Position numbers and translations under genes: made by a program. A stretch of 64,000 nucleotides of DNA from Theocolax elegans (Eukaryota > Arthropoda > Insecta > Hymenoptera > Cerocephalidae). The stretch covers positions 80,813,986 to 80,877,985 of the forward strand of contig CM047426.1 in the NCBI GenBank assembly GCA_026168455.1, given 5' to 3'. Below, one piece after another: positions 1 through 14,800 of this stretch (the stretch's first letter is position 1; the number at the start of each line of letters is the position of its first letter). The notes under the pieces were generated by a model. That model ran no database searches and was not told the DNA's origin. It saw only the letters and a list, made by a program, of their open reading frames with translations.

Positions 1-15
1 ACAATTAGAAACTAT

Positions 16-215
16 ACTTTATTTAATTAAGTTTTCAACTTCAATAAGTAATTCGGTACAGCACGTATCAGTGTTTAGTTTTATAAAAAAAATAAACCCA
101 TACGATAAAATAATTTACTTTATTTAATTAAGTTTTCAACTTCAATAAGTAATTCGGTACAGCACGTATCAGTGTTTAGTTTTATAAAAAAAATAAACCC
201 ATACGATAAAATAAT
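16..215. repeat. Two-copy tandem repeat, 101-bp period
   Basis: A unit beginning ACTTTATTTAATTAAG occurs at 16 and again at 117, almost identical throughout, including the shared GCACGTATCAGTGTTTAG core at 61 and 162. Both copies end in CGATAAAATAAT. The near identity suggests a recent local duplication. More copies could lie left of the window edge. No coding potential is seen. Confidence 0.85.
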
Positions 216-3200
216 AAAAATAATAAAAATTTCAAAATATCTTATATTATTATCGAATGATTAAAAATCATAAATGGGTGAATTTAAACAATTTCATAGA
301 TCCTTGATTAAATTTAATTAGTCTATTTGATGTTAATAAATGTATAATAAAATATAGCGAAATCAAACTTTTAGTCAAAGTAAATCACTTTTAGTTTAAT
401 TTCAAATAATAAATAATAAAAATAATTCGATACCGATTTACTAAATTATTTTAATTCTCGTCATGAATGTTATATGCATTAAAATACATATATATATATA
501 TATATATATATATGCATATTACTCAGTCAACTAAATTTTCCATTTCGCATATAAAACTCATTTATATGCATTTATTAACCATATAACCAACGTCTTATCT
601 CAGTGTAGCTATGTTTCACTGCTTTCGACCATATAAATTGTATAAAAATATGCATGTTCTTTAAACACAAAAAATTTGTAAGTGATAATTGCACAAATGA
701 AACGTCTAAAGCGTTTGAAACATAGATATTTTTTTGCATTATTTCCCTATAAGTATAATATCGATCATCCTAATTATCGAAAACTCGTCGATACTCGCCT
801 GATTCGTTTTCCCCAGTTGAACAATAATTGTTTGAAGGGATACTTACGAACCCACTGATACATATGATCCCTAGAACCTGAAAATTCGTTTTGGCTCGTT
901 TCGCGATATACCCAATGCGTTTTACGCGAAGAAATTTGATATACATATATAATATGTAATATATATATGCATATGTAAATATAATAGGTTCAGTGACTTT
1001 TTAGAAAACGCATCGAGTCGTACAGATTGGACTTGAATTATGACAGATGAGGGTGGAGTAGGAGGATAATCCACTAAATTATTTTAATGGAAAAATTTGC
1101 ACATATTCGTATAAGTTTGTGTAAGTGTTGGAAAGTAGAGATGATATTGGATAAATAACAATTTACTAAAGTTTTAAGTAACTATTGTTTTCTTAACTTC
1201 CATTCAGAATTCGATTAGGGCAAACAAATTATTCCAATCATTTTGTAAATAATTAATAGTATACCAAACACTGTCATATTTTAAAGAAATGTTTAATAAA
1301 ATGAAATTATTTATTTACGTTCGCGTGTTTATAATACGATCTGTACAGGTAAATTACTAATTTATTAAAAGTTCTTTACAATATTAAAAATTGTGCAAAA
1401 TATTACTATCTGAATTTAAATAAACAATTTAATGTCATTTTAAATCAACAACTTCGATAACAATAGATTGCTTATTACATCATCAAAAATAATATTAAAA
1501 ATACAGATATGCGGATTAAAAATTAAATATTTAAAATAATTTTGATAATTATTATAATTTGAGTAAATTTCTCTACTGTTTGGGTCTGACCTTTGCTATT
1601 CATACTTGCTTTTATCACTTTTGTCGTTTGGCAATATTCTCATAAATAAACATTAAAATTATTCTTAAAGCCTTAACAATTAATTATTTCAATTTACATT
1701 CCCTTTCCACCACTCGACCCAAAAATAATGCGAATAATTACAAAATTTCCATTATAAAAAAATGTATGAACATCCTCTCACTTATATAATTCGCGTTTTT
1801 AACATTCCCTTGAAATTTTTTAAACAATCTCTTCCCCCAAGCGAGGAAAGGTGAGAGAATTGAGTTTAAGTACTTGCCTCGAGGGACTGCGCAAGCCTCT
1901 CCCCAGGCAGTGTGGTTTTTTGTCATGTTCAGTAGTAGTAGTGGTAGTAGTAGTGGTAAGCGAATGCATTTGATCGGCGCGACCCTAAGCTAAGAAATTG
2001 GGAGAAAGGGAACACTGATACATATCATTTTTATTTCTCTGCTTTTTTTTGTTTGTTTGTTTTAAAAATTCATTCTTGACGACAACTTTTTCTCTTCCCA
2101 TACTGTGAATCTACTGAAAATCGTATATATATACATATTTCTATTTTTTTGCAAGCCTGTAAAGCATAAATGGAACAAGGCAGTCTCGAAGACGAAGCCT
2201 GAAAAAATTAAGCCTGGAAAGAAAAATTGCTGCAAAAATGGGAAAACATATCACCGTTCGCCGTTCCTAGAATTATTTTTTTTTTCTTTCTTTTTGTTCT
2301 TTTTTTTGTTTTAACATTGAGGAAACACCTGAAAAAGACCGTTGTGACACTCGCAGTTTTACCTAAATAAAAAAAAATATTTGTCGTGCGTGCCATTTTC
2401 TCTTGGGCGTCCAGCAGCAGGTACGATTGCAATCGAGAACAACGTGGAATCATCTTTCTTTTCGTCTTTCTTTGTTTAATACTACATGTATTGACGAAAG
2501 ATAGGAAAATTCACAAGTTGATCAAGAATGAATCATACTTTTTGCCTGTAAAACACAAACCCCACTTATTTCCCGCGTTTTCCGGTATAAGGGTATCAAT
2601 TTTTTGTTTATGGAATCGAGTGGATTTTAGGGGAGATCGGAGTTTACGTTTATTGGATTTTATACTGTGTTACATCTAATAGCTGAACATGTACATAAAG
2701 AGAACTAAATCAATATTACTATTTTTCATGATTAATTATTTTTAATATAAGAATCATAATTTAAATTTATACGAAATATTTTAAAATATACGAAATTTAA
2801 TAAAAATATATGAAATGTTTTGTTCTCCGACATTTAATAACCTATATACTTAAAAAAATGTATATACTAATTTACTTTTATACGTATACATATAACTATA
2901 TAATTCAATTTGATAAATTTGTCCTGATCTCCCCCGATTCTATCGTAGTTATTACCCCATTCTTTTGTACACCACCGGACGAATCCACGATGTGCCTAAA
3001 AAAGGCTGTAAAAAAAGATAATTTTCTCCGCTGCCGATGCATCGCTTCGTATGTACGTCAAAGCTGTAACAATTCTAAACCGTTTTCATGGTGTCCGAAA
3101 TAAAAATTTAATCAATTGATAAATAATTAAATTGTATATAGAAGTATTAGATATATTTAAATTTATTGTAAATTATTTTTAACTGTTTAAAACAAGCTTA

Positions 3201-3650
3201 TCAAACGAAAAATTAAATTAAATTTTAGATTTACGAAAGTATAATCTACGTATCAAACGTATCAATATTTGTTATTTTTACGTATTTTATTTATCCACAG
3301 AAATTTAGTTACTATTAAGTTAATTATTATAATGGTAAACAAAAAATACTAAAATCGGTTGATAAAATAAAAATAAAAATTAACATGAATAGAAAGTTAG
3401 TTGCTTTGAACACCATGAATATCGCACCTAACAACTAGCTAAATCCTATGTCGTTTACGCGAGAGTGAAAATGTGATAGCGTAATTAAAGATAAATACAA
3501 ATGAATCGAGTTCCTAATCTAATCTGAGCAATGCCCTATTCGACGATGGAAACTTATACATACCTCGACGAATATTGAACTTTAGCATCTTCATGGACAG
3601 AAGTCTGCGTGCTAAATAGCTAAATACTTAGGTTTTGGTATTTTTTTTGG
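216..3650 (-). other. Distal part of the long fifth intron of U2AF2, no exon recognised
   Basis: AT-rich sequence with no recognisable continuation of RRM2, RRM3/UHM or a 3' UTR on the minus strand, although the gene needs them downstream of 3870. It holds an (AT)n microsatellite at about 486-514, a (GTA/GTG)n trinucleotide patch near 1928-1958 and a polypyrimidine-rich stretch at 2270-2312. Short frames here look like chance. Confidence 0.55.
486..514. repeat. (AT)n microsatellite
   Basis: Uninterrupted AT dinucleotides, about 14 units. Confidence 0.9.
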
Positions 3651-3869
3651 TCATATGTTTAGGTCTGCAAAATTTGGCTTAACCATTAAAAATATTATGG
3701 TAAGCCAATAAATTGCTATCGCACTTATAAATTGTAGGGTTACGCATTTCTCACTGTGTGTGACACGGTTTTTGCTGTTTGAAGCGTACAAAACACGTGA
3801 CAACGAATGAAAATAGCGTTCAATGATGTGCGATAGATAAAGAATTAGATAATAATATTGCATATATAC

Positions 3870-5633
<1,764 letters not shown>

Positions 5634-5639
5634 TGTTTG

Positions 5640-5880
5640 TTTGTTAAGGCTAATAAGCCTTTGACACTACAATTAACTTATATTCCACTATAAATTCTTT
5701 GAATGTACTTGGTTTTGAGAATGAAAAACATACATACGCCGTATGCGTAGAAACAGACCAATACAGATACACTCGCCACACTCGCAGGAGGATTCGGTGG
5801 CGGCGAGTTGACGGGAAAGGGAAACTGGCTCGAAACTGCTAAATATGGCGGTACGCGCATGCGCAGTTTCATTAAATCTG
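5640..5880 (-). promoter_or_regulatory. 5' UTR and CpG-rich promoter of U2AF2
   Basis: Directly upstream of the U2AF2 start codon, GC content and CpG density rise at 5760-5870. GCGCATGCGC at 5855-5864 is a perfect match to the NRF1/Ewg palindrome seen in housekeeping promoters. ATGGCGG at 5845-5851 resembles a YY1/Pho core. No TATA box is obvious. The transcription start cannot be fixed from sequence alone. The same segment could serve a divergent plus-strand transcript, but no plus-strand coding exon was found. Confidence 0.5.
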
Positions 5881-7984
5881 TTTAATTGATTGTGTAACGG
5901 TATAATATTATATGTTTAGAGATAATTAAGATGCTTTTGTACTTAATTGGAAGGAATCTGGAAGAAATAATGTGTTACAAAATATTGTTAAGTAATTATA
6001 ATTTTCTATTTTCCTAGGTAATATATACATAATATATGTATATGTATAATTATGAAACTGCCCAAGAAAATTCATTCAATGATTAGTAGTACTAACTTTC
6101 TTTTTAACGTACGCAATACAAAAAATAAAAACTATATTTTTTGTTAAAAAGGAACTATTATTTATAAAATTGTTTCTTATTTTTATTCACTTTTAACTTT
6201 TATATTAATTTACTTTTGTATTAATTATTTTTCTTCTTCTTTTTGTTCTTCTTATTTTATGAAGATCTGCACAAGATAGAATTAGATCTTTTGTATTATT
6301 ACAATAAGATTACTTAAAATCTAATTAACGTTTAAATTTACCGGTTTATATTATATATACGACCGTCACAACTCTACGTAACTGACGTTATGTTTACGGT
6401 AATATTACATTATTAACTTGACCGTTAAAAACGGGACTTAATTGTAATTAAAAATAAATAAATAACTTTTTTACCGTTTATTATTTACAAATGCCAAATT
6501 TTTTGATATTATTATTTTTAACGGAATTATAGCAATTATAATGATTTCGTTAAAAAAGAAAATGTTAATCGATCATTTTGTGACGATCATTTTCGCGATG
6601 TAGATGTATAGAAGAAAGGTGCACGTAAAGTTGAATCTCTTCCGCGAAAATTGAAAGCAGAATTCAACTTTCACTGGAGGTCTATTCAGTATTTTTAATG
6701 CAAACGTTAAATAGAAACTTACGACAAATATTGACTGGCTAAAAAATATATGACTTATTTTTTATAAAACGAGGAATTTAATTTATCGAAAAAAACATTC
6801 TGTAGCGATGTTATGTTTCCTTTGAAGATCGATATTTTGTGAATTTTTGAAATCTTTTTATTGATAAATCAGCGAGATTATTGGGCAGCCGTAAATAATT
6901 GTTTTATAGCTACATATTATCGATTAAAAATTATCATTTACGCATAATTCATTTATAATTAATTATTTCATAAAAATCTATCTGTCATGTTATTCTATTT
7001 GTTTTAAAGAGTCTCTGTGGTTTTCTTTCAGATATTTCTAATTAGATTTTAAAATTTTTGGAGTTTTGTAAGTATCTGTAATTTGGGCAACACGGGGGGT
7101 GGGGGGCAGTGGCATACCCGATGGGTTATCCGACCGAGCAACCGGAATAATCGACAAAATTTCAGCATAATAACACATAACGCTTGCGTTAAAAATGCTA
7201 AATAGAACCCATGAACTGTTACAAAATAAGAAAAAAATGAGGAAATCCACAAAAATTCATCCAAATCGCGTTCCCTAAAATCGAAAATAATATGTAAAAG
7301 AAAATTTAAACATAAAATAAAAGGCCTATGACACACTTTTTTAAAGTTTGAACTTTAAAATAAAAAAATCGTAAAATGCTGTTTTTTTAAAAAAACTATT
7401 TATATCATTTATATAATCGTAATAAACATTAATTTTCAAAACAACCTTTCTGCATTTTATTTTTGAAAGCTTATTATTATATAAATTCGTATCAAAATGT
7501 ATGGTATTAAAAATAATGCAGTAGGTTCTAATAAGTGAGTATTTATAAAAATAAAGGAAAACTCTACTATTTATTTTATTATAGTATTGTTTAGATAAAA
7601 ATGTTACAATATTTAAATATAATATAATAATCTGATATTTCAATTAAATGATATATTATTCTGCATAAATAATAATTATATAAGTAGTAAATAAAATATT
7701 TAGTGAGTTACTAAGCTATTTAGTTCATAAAATCAAGTAATTTATAAGTATGCTGTTTAAATAAATAAAATATATAAAAAATATTAAACATTGTTTAGGC
7801 ACTATAGATAATAGACTTTTTTGATATATTCATTATATAATTATTTGTCACATTATCCTAAATATATATATTTTTTCGTATATTTATAGGGCGGATCAAT
7901 TTGGTAACACTTGAGTGGGATATACCGTGGTTTATAGACATAAAAATGTTTTTCATTTCGGTGTAAAATATTATTTTTATAAAC
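5881..7984. other. AT-rich intergenic DNA
   Basis: No coding signal on either strand. The only odd spot is a G-run, GGGGGGTGGGGGG at 7094-7106, in a small GC-rich patch (7075-7155). Confidence 0.6.
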
Positions 7985-8183
7985 TATATTTTTCAATTAC
8001 AATTCTAATTCATTTCGGTTTTACAGTCAAAATTAAACACAAGCTTATTCCCAAATATATAAAAAAAATCTAACACCTAAATAATTACTTTAATTAATAG
8101 AACAAAATTTGTTATATATTTTGGGAATAAGTGTTTAATTTTGACTGTAAGACCGAAATAATTGGAATTGTAACTGAAATATA
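7985..8183. repeat. Fold-back (inverted-repeat) element
   Basis: Left arm about 7985-8061 and right arm about 8113-8183 are inverted copies with a spacer of about 50 bp. Matching blocks include CAGTCAAAATTAAACAC on the left against GTGTTTAATTTTGACTG on the right, TTATTCCCAAATATAT against ATATTTTGGGAATAA, and ATTTCGG against CCGAAAT. No target duplication could be fixed. Probably a small MITE or an old hairpin duplication. Confidence 0.7.
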
Positions 8184-8698
8184 TGGCAGTACATAAGAAT
8201 TGATTATTAATTATCATTTTTAAATTTTAGTAATTACACCAAAATAGCATTTATCATTGATCACAACGATCCAATCATCCTACGTTTAAAATTATTTATA
8301 TAGTTTTATATGTTACGTCCTTATTATGGATAGATAACTAATTTGTATAATTTATTGGATTCTGCAGATGATAAAGAACGAAATCACTATTTTGCTACAT
8401 TAAAAACTATTTGAATAGAAAAAGATTAGTTCAAAGATTATTTGTTTTAATATAATTGTTATATGAATATATATAAGCTTTTTAAAAAGCAGCATGTTAC
8501 GATTTTTTTATTTTAAATTTCAAACTTCAAAAAAGTGTGTATATGTACAATAGATCAAGAAAAGTGAGGTCCGGAAGGTGTGCCACAAAAAATTTTTTTT
8601 CGATTTTAAGGAATGCAATTTGGAAGAATTTTTACGTGGATTTCCTTATATGAGAATGTCGTTTTGTTACAAAAGTCACATAAATGTAGTACTTATAT

Positions 8699-9570
8699 AA
8701 TGTAGTACATAATACTTAAAACGTATTACTGTAAAATGTAGTACATAATACTTATATACAATTACTGAGCCGGATCGTTTCAGTACTTTTGATTTTACCC
8801 ACATTGATATTTTGATTATTAAAATCCAATTAAATTCAACCAAATAATGAATTAATTATTATTTAGTTGATATAAATTATGGGGCTTTATTATACTTATT
8901 TAAAATAAATACATTGCTCCTACAATTCTTTTAATAATTTTCAATCCTGTGAACCAAAATCTATTTAGGTGACTAACAAATATTTTTGTTTAGATTTAAT
9001 TAACAAATAATTACATGATTTTAACCTCATTCAATTTTTCATATAAGATATACGACTTGATCACACTTTCATTTTAAAAGAAATAAAACAGTGTAATACG
9101 TTAGTTAGTAAATGTTAATAACTGTTTATTGAGTAAATAATTTGATATTGAATTAAATAATTTAACTTATGGCATGTTGGATACAGATTTCAGGGATTTA
9201 TCTTTATCAACTCAAGAATTATATTTAAAATAAGAAACTAAAAATCTGAAAAAATTCATATAGATATTTTGAAACATAGCAGAGGGCTTGACGTTAATAA
9301 ACATTATTTCCAAAACAAAAATTATATTAATATTAACAATTTAAAAATCTAAAAAAATCATATATATATTTGAAAGCAAATGCAAGAGCCTAGCGTTGCC
9401 AGATTTATGAAAAAAATAACCCATTTTACAATAATACATACCCTTTTTAGGGTCTGACATCCCCTTATAGTATATAGCATTAGACGGAAGTTATATCGTA
9501 AAAGGAATCTGTAAGTAGTCTTGATTGTTACTAAAATTGCAAAATTAGTCAAAACAGTTTTTATGTGGAT
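8699..9570. repeat. Large tandem duplication, copy 1 (872 bp)
   Basis: Begins AATGTAGTACATAATACTT and ends TTTTTATGTGGAT, directly abutting copy 2. It starts with two sub-repeats of the GTAGTACATAATACTT motif; a partial third lies just upstream at about 8682. No gene is recognised: the short frames are AT-rich and lack domain-like composition. Confidence 0.9.
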
Positions 9571-10389
9571 AATGTAGTACATAATACTTAAAACGTATTA
9601 CTGTAAAATGTAGTACATAATACTTATATACAATTATGAGCCGGATCGTTTAGTACTTTTGATTTTACCCACATTGATATTTTGATTATTAAAATCCAAT
9701 TAAATTCAACCAAATAATGAATTAATTATTATTTAGTTGATATAAATTATGGGGCTTTATTATACTTATTTAAAATAAATACATTGCTCCTACAATTCTT
9801 TTAATAATTTTCAATCCTGTGAACCAAAATCTATTTAGGTGACTAACAAATATTTTTGTTTAGATTTAATTAACAAATAATTATATGATTTTAACCTCAT
9901 TCAATTTTTCATATAAGATATACGACTTGATCACACTTTCATTTTAAAAGAAATAAAACAGTGTAATACGTTAGTTAGTAAATGTTAATAACTGTTTATT
10001 GAGTAAAAATTTGATATTGAATTAAATAATTTAACTTATGGCATGTTGGATACAGATTTATCTCAGGGATTTATCTTTATCAACTCAAGAATTATATTTA
10101 AAATAAGAAACTAAAAATCTGAAAAAATTCATATAGATATTTTGAAACATACCAGAGGGCTTGACGTTAATAAACACTATTTCCAAAACAAAAATTATAT
10201 TCAAGAGCCTAGCGTTGCCAGATTTATGAAAAAAATAACCCATTTTACAATAATACATACCCTTTTTAGGGTCTGACATCCCCTTATAGTATATAGCATT
10301 AGACGGAAGTTATATCGTAAAAGGAATCTGTAAGTAGTCTTGATTGTTACTAAAATTGCAAAATTAGTCAAAACAGTTTTTATGTGGAT
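9571..10389. repeat. Large tandem duplication, copy 2 (819 bp)
   Basis: Nearly identical to 8699-9570. It lacks a segment of about 55 bp (copy 1 about 9327-9381), has a few single-base indels, and gains CTCAGGG near 10061. Both copies contain GGGTCTGACATCCCCTTATAG. Confidence 0.9.
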
Positions 10390-11023
10390 CATTTATTACT
10401 AATTCGAGAAAATCAAATAGTGCGAATAGTCACTTTATATATTATATTATAAATACATTTAGTTTTAATCAACATATATTTGCGAAATAGAAGTAACATT
10501 CATAATGTAATTGAGCATGCTAGAAGAGCGATCACTTTAGATCACTTTAGAGCGTCAAGGTGATACAAATCTATGTGTGTAAACTCTCAAACAATCACTA
10601 CTTTTAATTTTTTTACAAATATATTTTTTACACATCAAACTTAATTAATACTGTATTAATTTCATGTACACGTCTTACAATTCTTAAAGGAGTTTTACAT
10701 ACTTCTCATCAACTTACAGATGTTCATAATTTTACATACTGATAAAGCAGTTGCCCACATAACATAACCCAACTTCTTAATATGCCATTGTTTTTTTGTA
10801 AAACATATGTAATCTTGAGATTATACAATAAATCAATTAGTATTATGATATGTACATTAAAGATAGATCCTTATGAATTTCTCTAGAACGCTCTTTGTAT
10901 GTTACAACTGCAATATTTTTTAATGCGTTGCATAAGTGTACGCAATAATGACTATTTTATTATTATTTAATTATACATTTTGAATTTTCTCTTCGTTTAG
11001 CAATTTTATATAATTTCAACTGA

Positions 11024-11797
11024 CAAGGAGAATATCTCAACTCTGGGAAACAGATCTTTACCAAACAAAAATATGAAGAAACCCGGTTTTAGAATCTAAC
11101 ACTCTTTTTTACGATAGATATAAGCAAATACAGAAAAATCTTGTCAAAAACCATTTATTTTAATTGCTTATAACTCGAAAACAAATAAAGATAAATAAGC
11201 TCAAACCTAAGTTTGAAAGTAAGCTGAGATCGAGTAGACTGGATTAAAAAAAAGAAGCTCAAATATGTTAATTTGGTCGACAGTTATATATGAAAGAAAA
11301 ACGAATTTAACGATATTTTGATGACAATTTTAAATTGAAAAATTTTCTAATTTTTTAGGGAAAATTATCTTTTTATTCTTCTTTTTTCCATAATTTTAGA
11401 TTAAATCAAAATATTTGAGGATTTTTTGGCGAAATTTTTCATTATTTGCTTATATATATCGTAAAAAAGAACGTTAGGGGAAGTCCGTACAGATTACAGA
11501 TTTCTATAATTAATTTTTCAAATGTAGTTCTTAATTGTCATTTTTTCTTAATTTTATTAGCACATGCACAATTGTTGCACATCATAGAATGTGCCTTAAC
11601 TCGTACAATTGAACAAATATGCAAAATGAATGATAAATTAGAAAAATCAGTTAATGTCGGTAAGTGTGTATTTGAAATGAAGGTACGACATCCCCTTAGA
11701 GTCTAAAACTCCGGGTTTCTTCATATTCTTATAGTAGTAAACATATCCTAGAGTTTGGTAAAGATCCGTTTCTCGGAGTTCGGATATTCCCCTGTTG
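11024..11797. mobile_element. Non-autonomous DNA transposon with long TIRs, copy A (774 bp, TGA target duplication)
   Basis: The left end (CAAGGAGAATATCTCAAC...) and the inverted right end (CAACAGGGGAATATCC...) share blocks such as GATCTTTACCAAAC and AATATGAAGAAACCCGG within about 90-110 bp. The flanks carry a 3-bp direct repeat TGA (11021-11023 and 11798-11800). There is no transposase; the 86-codon frame inside has no recognised motif. An internal block, GCTGAGATCGAGTAGA with AAAAAGAAGCT, matches the interior of 39612-40519, so the two are relatives. Termini CAAG and a TNA target site point to a cut-and-paste superfamily with 3-bp duplications (PIF/Harbinger or Zator are options), not settled here. 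Confidence 0.75.
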
Positions 11798-11800
11798 TGA

Positions 11801-14800
11801 ATTTTATGCCTATCATGATAAACAAATTGAATTGCCGAATTATCATCACAAAATGTTATGAATCAAGATTGCAATATTGTAAGTATATTATATTTTAATA
11901 AGTCATGGTCATAAAAAAAGTAGGTTGGTTTACTGAATTTTATTGCATAAGTTTGTACGAGGAATCAGTATTTGTTAGTACTTTCACCACCGAAATGTAA
12001 AGAGTGTGTGTAAAAGATTTTTGTTGTATATATCTATTGGGCAATTACATGTAATTAATTAATAACACATTTCTTTCAGGACATATTTATTTATAAACAA
12101 GTTTATTAAACTTGAACCAAATTGTAGCACATCTGAAGCATTGATAAAAACTACATTATAATAAAGTATAGTATATTAGTTGAAAATATAGGAATATAAA
12201 ATTATTTTAACAACAACTACTTTTATTTATATTTTTATTATACATTTTATTAATTTATTAAATTCTTCTATAAAATGTATACTACGAACTATTGTAAATT
12301 ATCAATTCAATCGACTAAATTTTTTATGTTAATGATGGGTTTTTAAAATTATTACAATTTTATACAATAAATCTAAAGTACAATTATATTTTCTTAAATT
12401 ATAAAAACTAGCAGTGCCTTGGGTATTATAGATGCTTCCATTACTGCATTGACGTGTAGTTGAGAAACTTCGTAATGCACTAGATTGTCTTCAACTTGCG
12501 ACTCAATTTTGAGTATTTCACATTTAAAGATGTTCCTCTTATTCGCATCATATCCATTAGTCATAAATTTAGTTTGATAATGCATTACCAGTAATATAGA
12601 GAAAGCATTTAATATTAATTTTGTTTATAAATACACTGAGAAAAAATTTGTAGTAAAAATTACAATGTTGCTTAGTAACGCAGGGACAGACTGACACAAT
12701 CCAAATGCTAAAGTGAATTTATTATATTTTTTAACTATACGAGCTATATTATTACAAAATGATGAAATTAAACATTATTTATACTTTTGAAAAACTGTAT
12801 TTTTCCATTAAATTAATTATTTACAACGATTGTTAAACCACTTGCGATGAATGAACAAGAAATACATCTCGTCATAGAAAGCTGAGTGTTGTTACATCAG
12901 ATGGATAAAAGCTTTATTTTCGACACTTGCCGATGCATAAATATTTAATTTACGAAACATTATTTAATTTGATATTATCAATAGCTATATTTTCTAAGTT
13001 TACGCGTATTTACAAAGATTTTTTTATTTGAATTACTAATAACATCAATACTTTGCATATTTACTTTGTTGTAACTTTTTGTATTGTGTACCTTATTCTG
13101 ATACATTTGTAGGTAGTTTATTTCCTTGTAGAATAAAATACATCAGTTCAATTTATCTGTTGTAAAATTAAACATGACTTTAAAATATTAAAATGAAGTT
13201 GCAAATTCACTCGATTCTATAGTTGTTTATAGTAATAATCGTGGGACTTTATATAATACATAATAATGACACGAACTGTTTTGCAGTACATAAAAATTTA
13301 ATATTGTAAAATATCGAACAGCATGTATGTATATTGACTAAAATTTTATAATTTATTGTTATATAGTGTTAAGGTTTTGACATTTATTCAAGCATTTTAT
13401 ATAATATATATTTTACACAACAAAATAGAAAGCATAAATTTAAAAAATCGTTACTATTTAAATTTTTAGATAATAATGTATGTCTATAGTTTTATCCAGT
13501 TTTATATGATAATTCCAATGTAAACGTAATTTTCACTCGATGAATGCCATTCTTAATTTACATATAACAGCGCATTAATCAATGTGGCATTGTACTACAA
13601 ACTTTAAAAACGAGGTAAAAAGTTGGATGATGACCTCAAATGGTATACTATAATTGCATATTATTGGCTACTCGTTTAAAATAAGTAACTGGTTTAAATA
13701 ATATAAAAACTGAAAACGAATTATTTAAATAAACGTTTTTTTAAAATTTAATTAAATTTAATTTCTGATTATCTTAATTATTATTATACGAGTATCGCTA
13801 AATACTTTGTTCTTTCCATTATAATTTGAAACACTTGAGAATAACCTAATAAAATTATGATTACCATCAGATTAAATAATTTAAAAATTGAACAATTATA
13901 ATTTAATTTAATATTCTCAAACAAAGATTGCACAGTAAATATCATTAATATTGTAAATAAACATCAACAATTATTTTTAACATTTCAGGCATAAACCTGG
14001 ACACTTATATATATGAATAATAAGACAAATTTACATAAGATATGCAAATATATATATCTACACCCTCGAAATCGAAAACGAAGATATAGAAATAAAAGAT
14101 ACTGTCGTACTACTGGGGAGAATGGTAGGAGTTTGAGTGTACATAGATATATGGTTAATACATATACAGACGATCTCCGGTTTCCGTAAGCGATACATAT
14201 AGACGCATGGTAGGTCTTCGTACACGAGGGCGTCGTCTCTTATATACCTCTCTAGCATTTATTTCCTTTCCGGGTTGGTGATGGTGTCCCGTTTCCTTGG
14301 ATGAATTTTAAGCTGTATCGTGGAAGCCCCATCATAGCCGCTGTCACACGCACAAGAGTCTTATGTCTAATCTTGTGCAGTGGCCAGCAGCTGCATTGGG
14401 GTCCACTGCTTCGATTTATTCGTATCAATTTCATTATCTCCGAATCACCAAGTCAAGATTTCTGCGATTCTGCAACATTTAGATACGATTATTATTAGAT
14501 TCCATACCTTTTTCTTTAAATGCCAATGATATTTTTTGTCTAGTTTTTTATTATTTTTGTTCGCAACCTACATATATTTCGTGCATTTCGTGTATTTTTA
14601 ATAGATTATAAAATGATTGATACAATCACGTTACTCTGCCCTTCTTAATAAAAGTTATTACGCTATCTATCTATTTTAATTATTATTTAATTCAATAATA
14701 TCGTTGAGGACTTACAGCTTTGAGAAATATGAATGTAAACGTACATCGATCGAAAAAAATATTTCTCCGTGTGAATTGAAAAGCGTTTAATTATAGAAAG

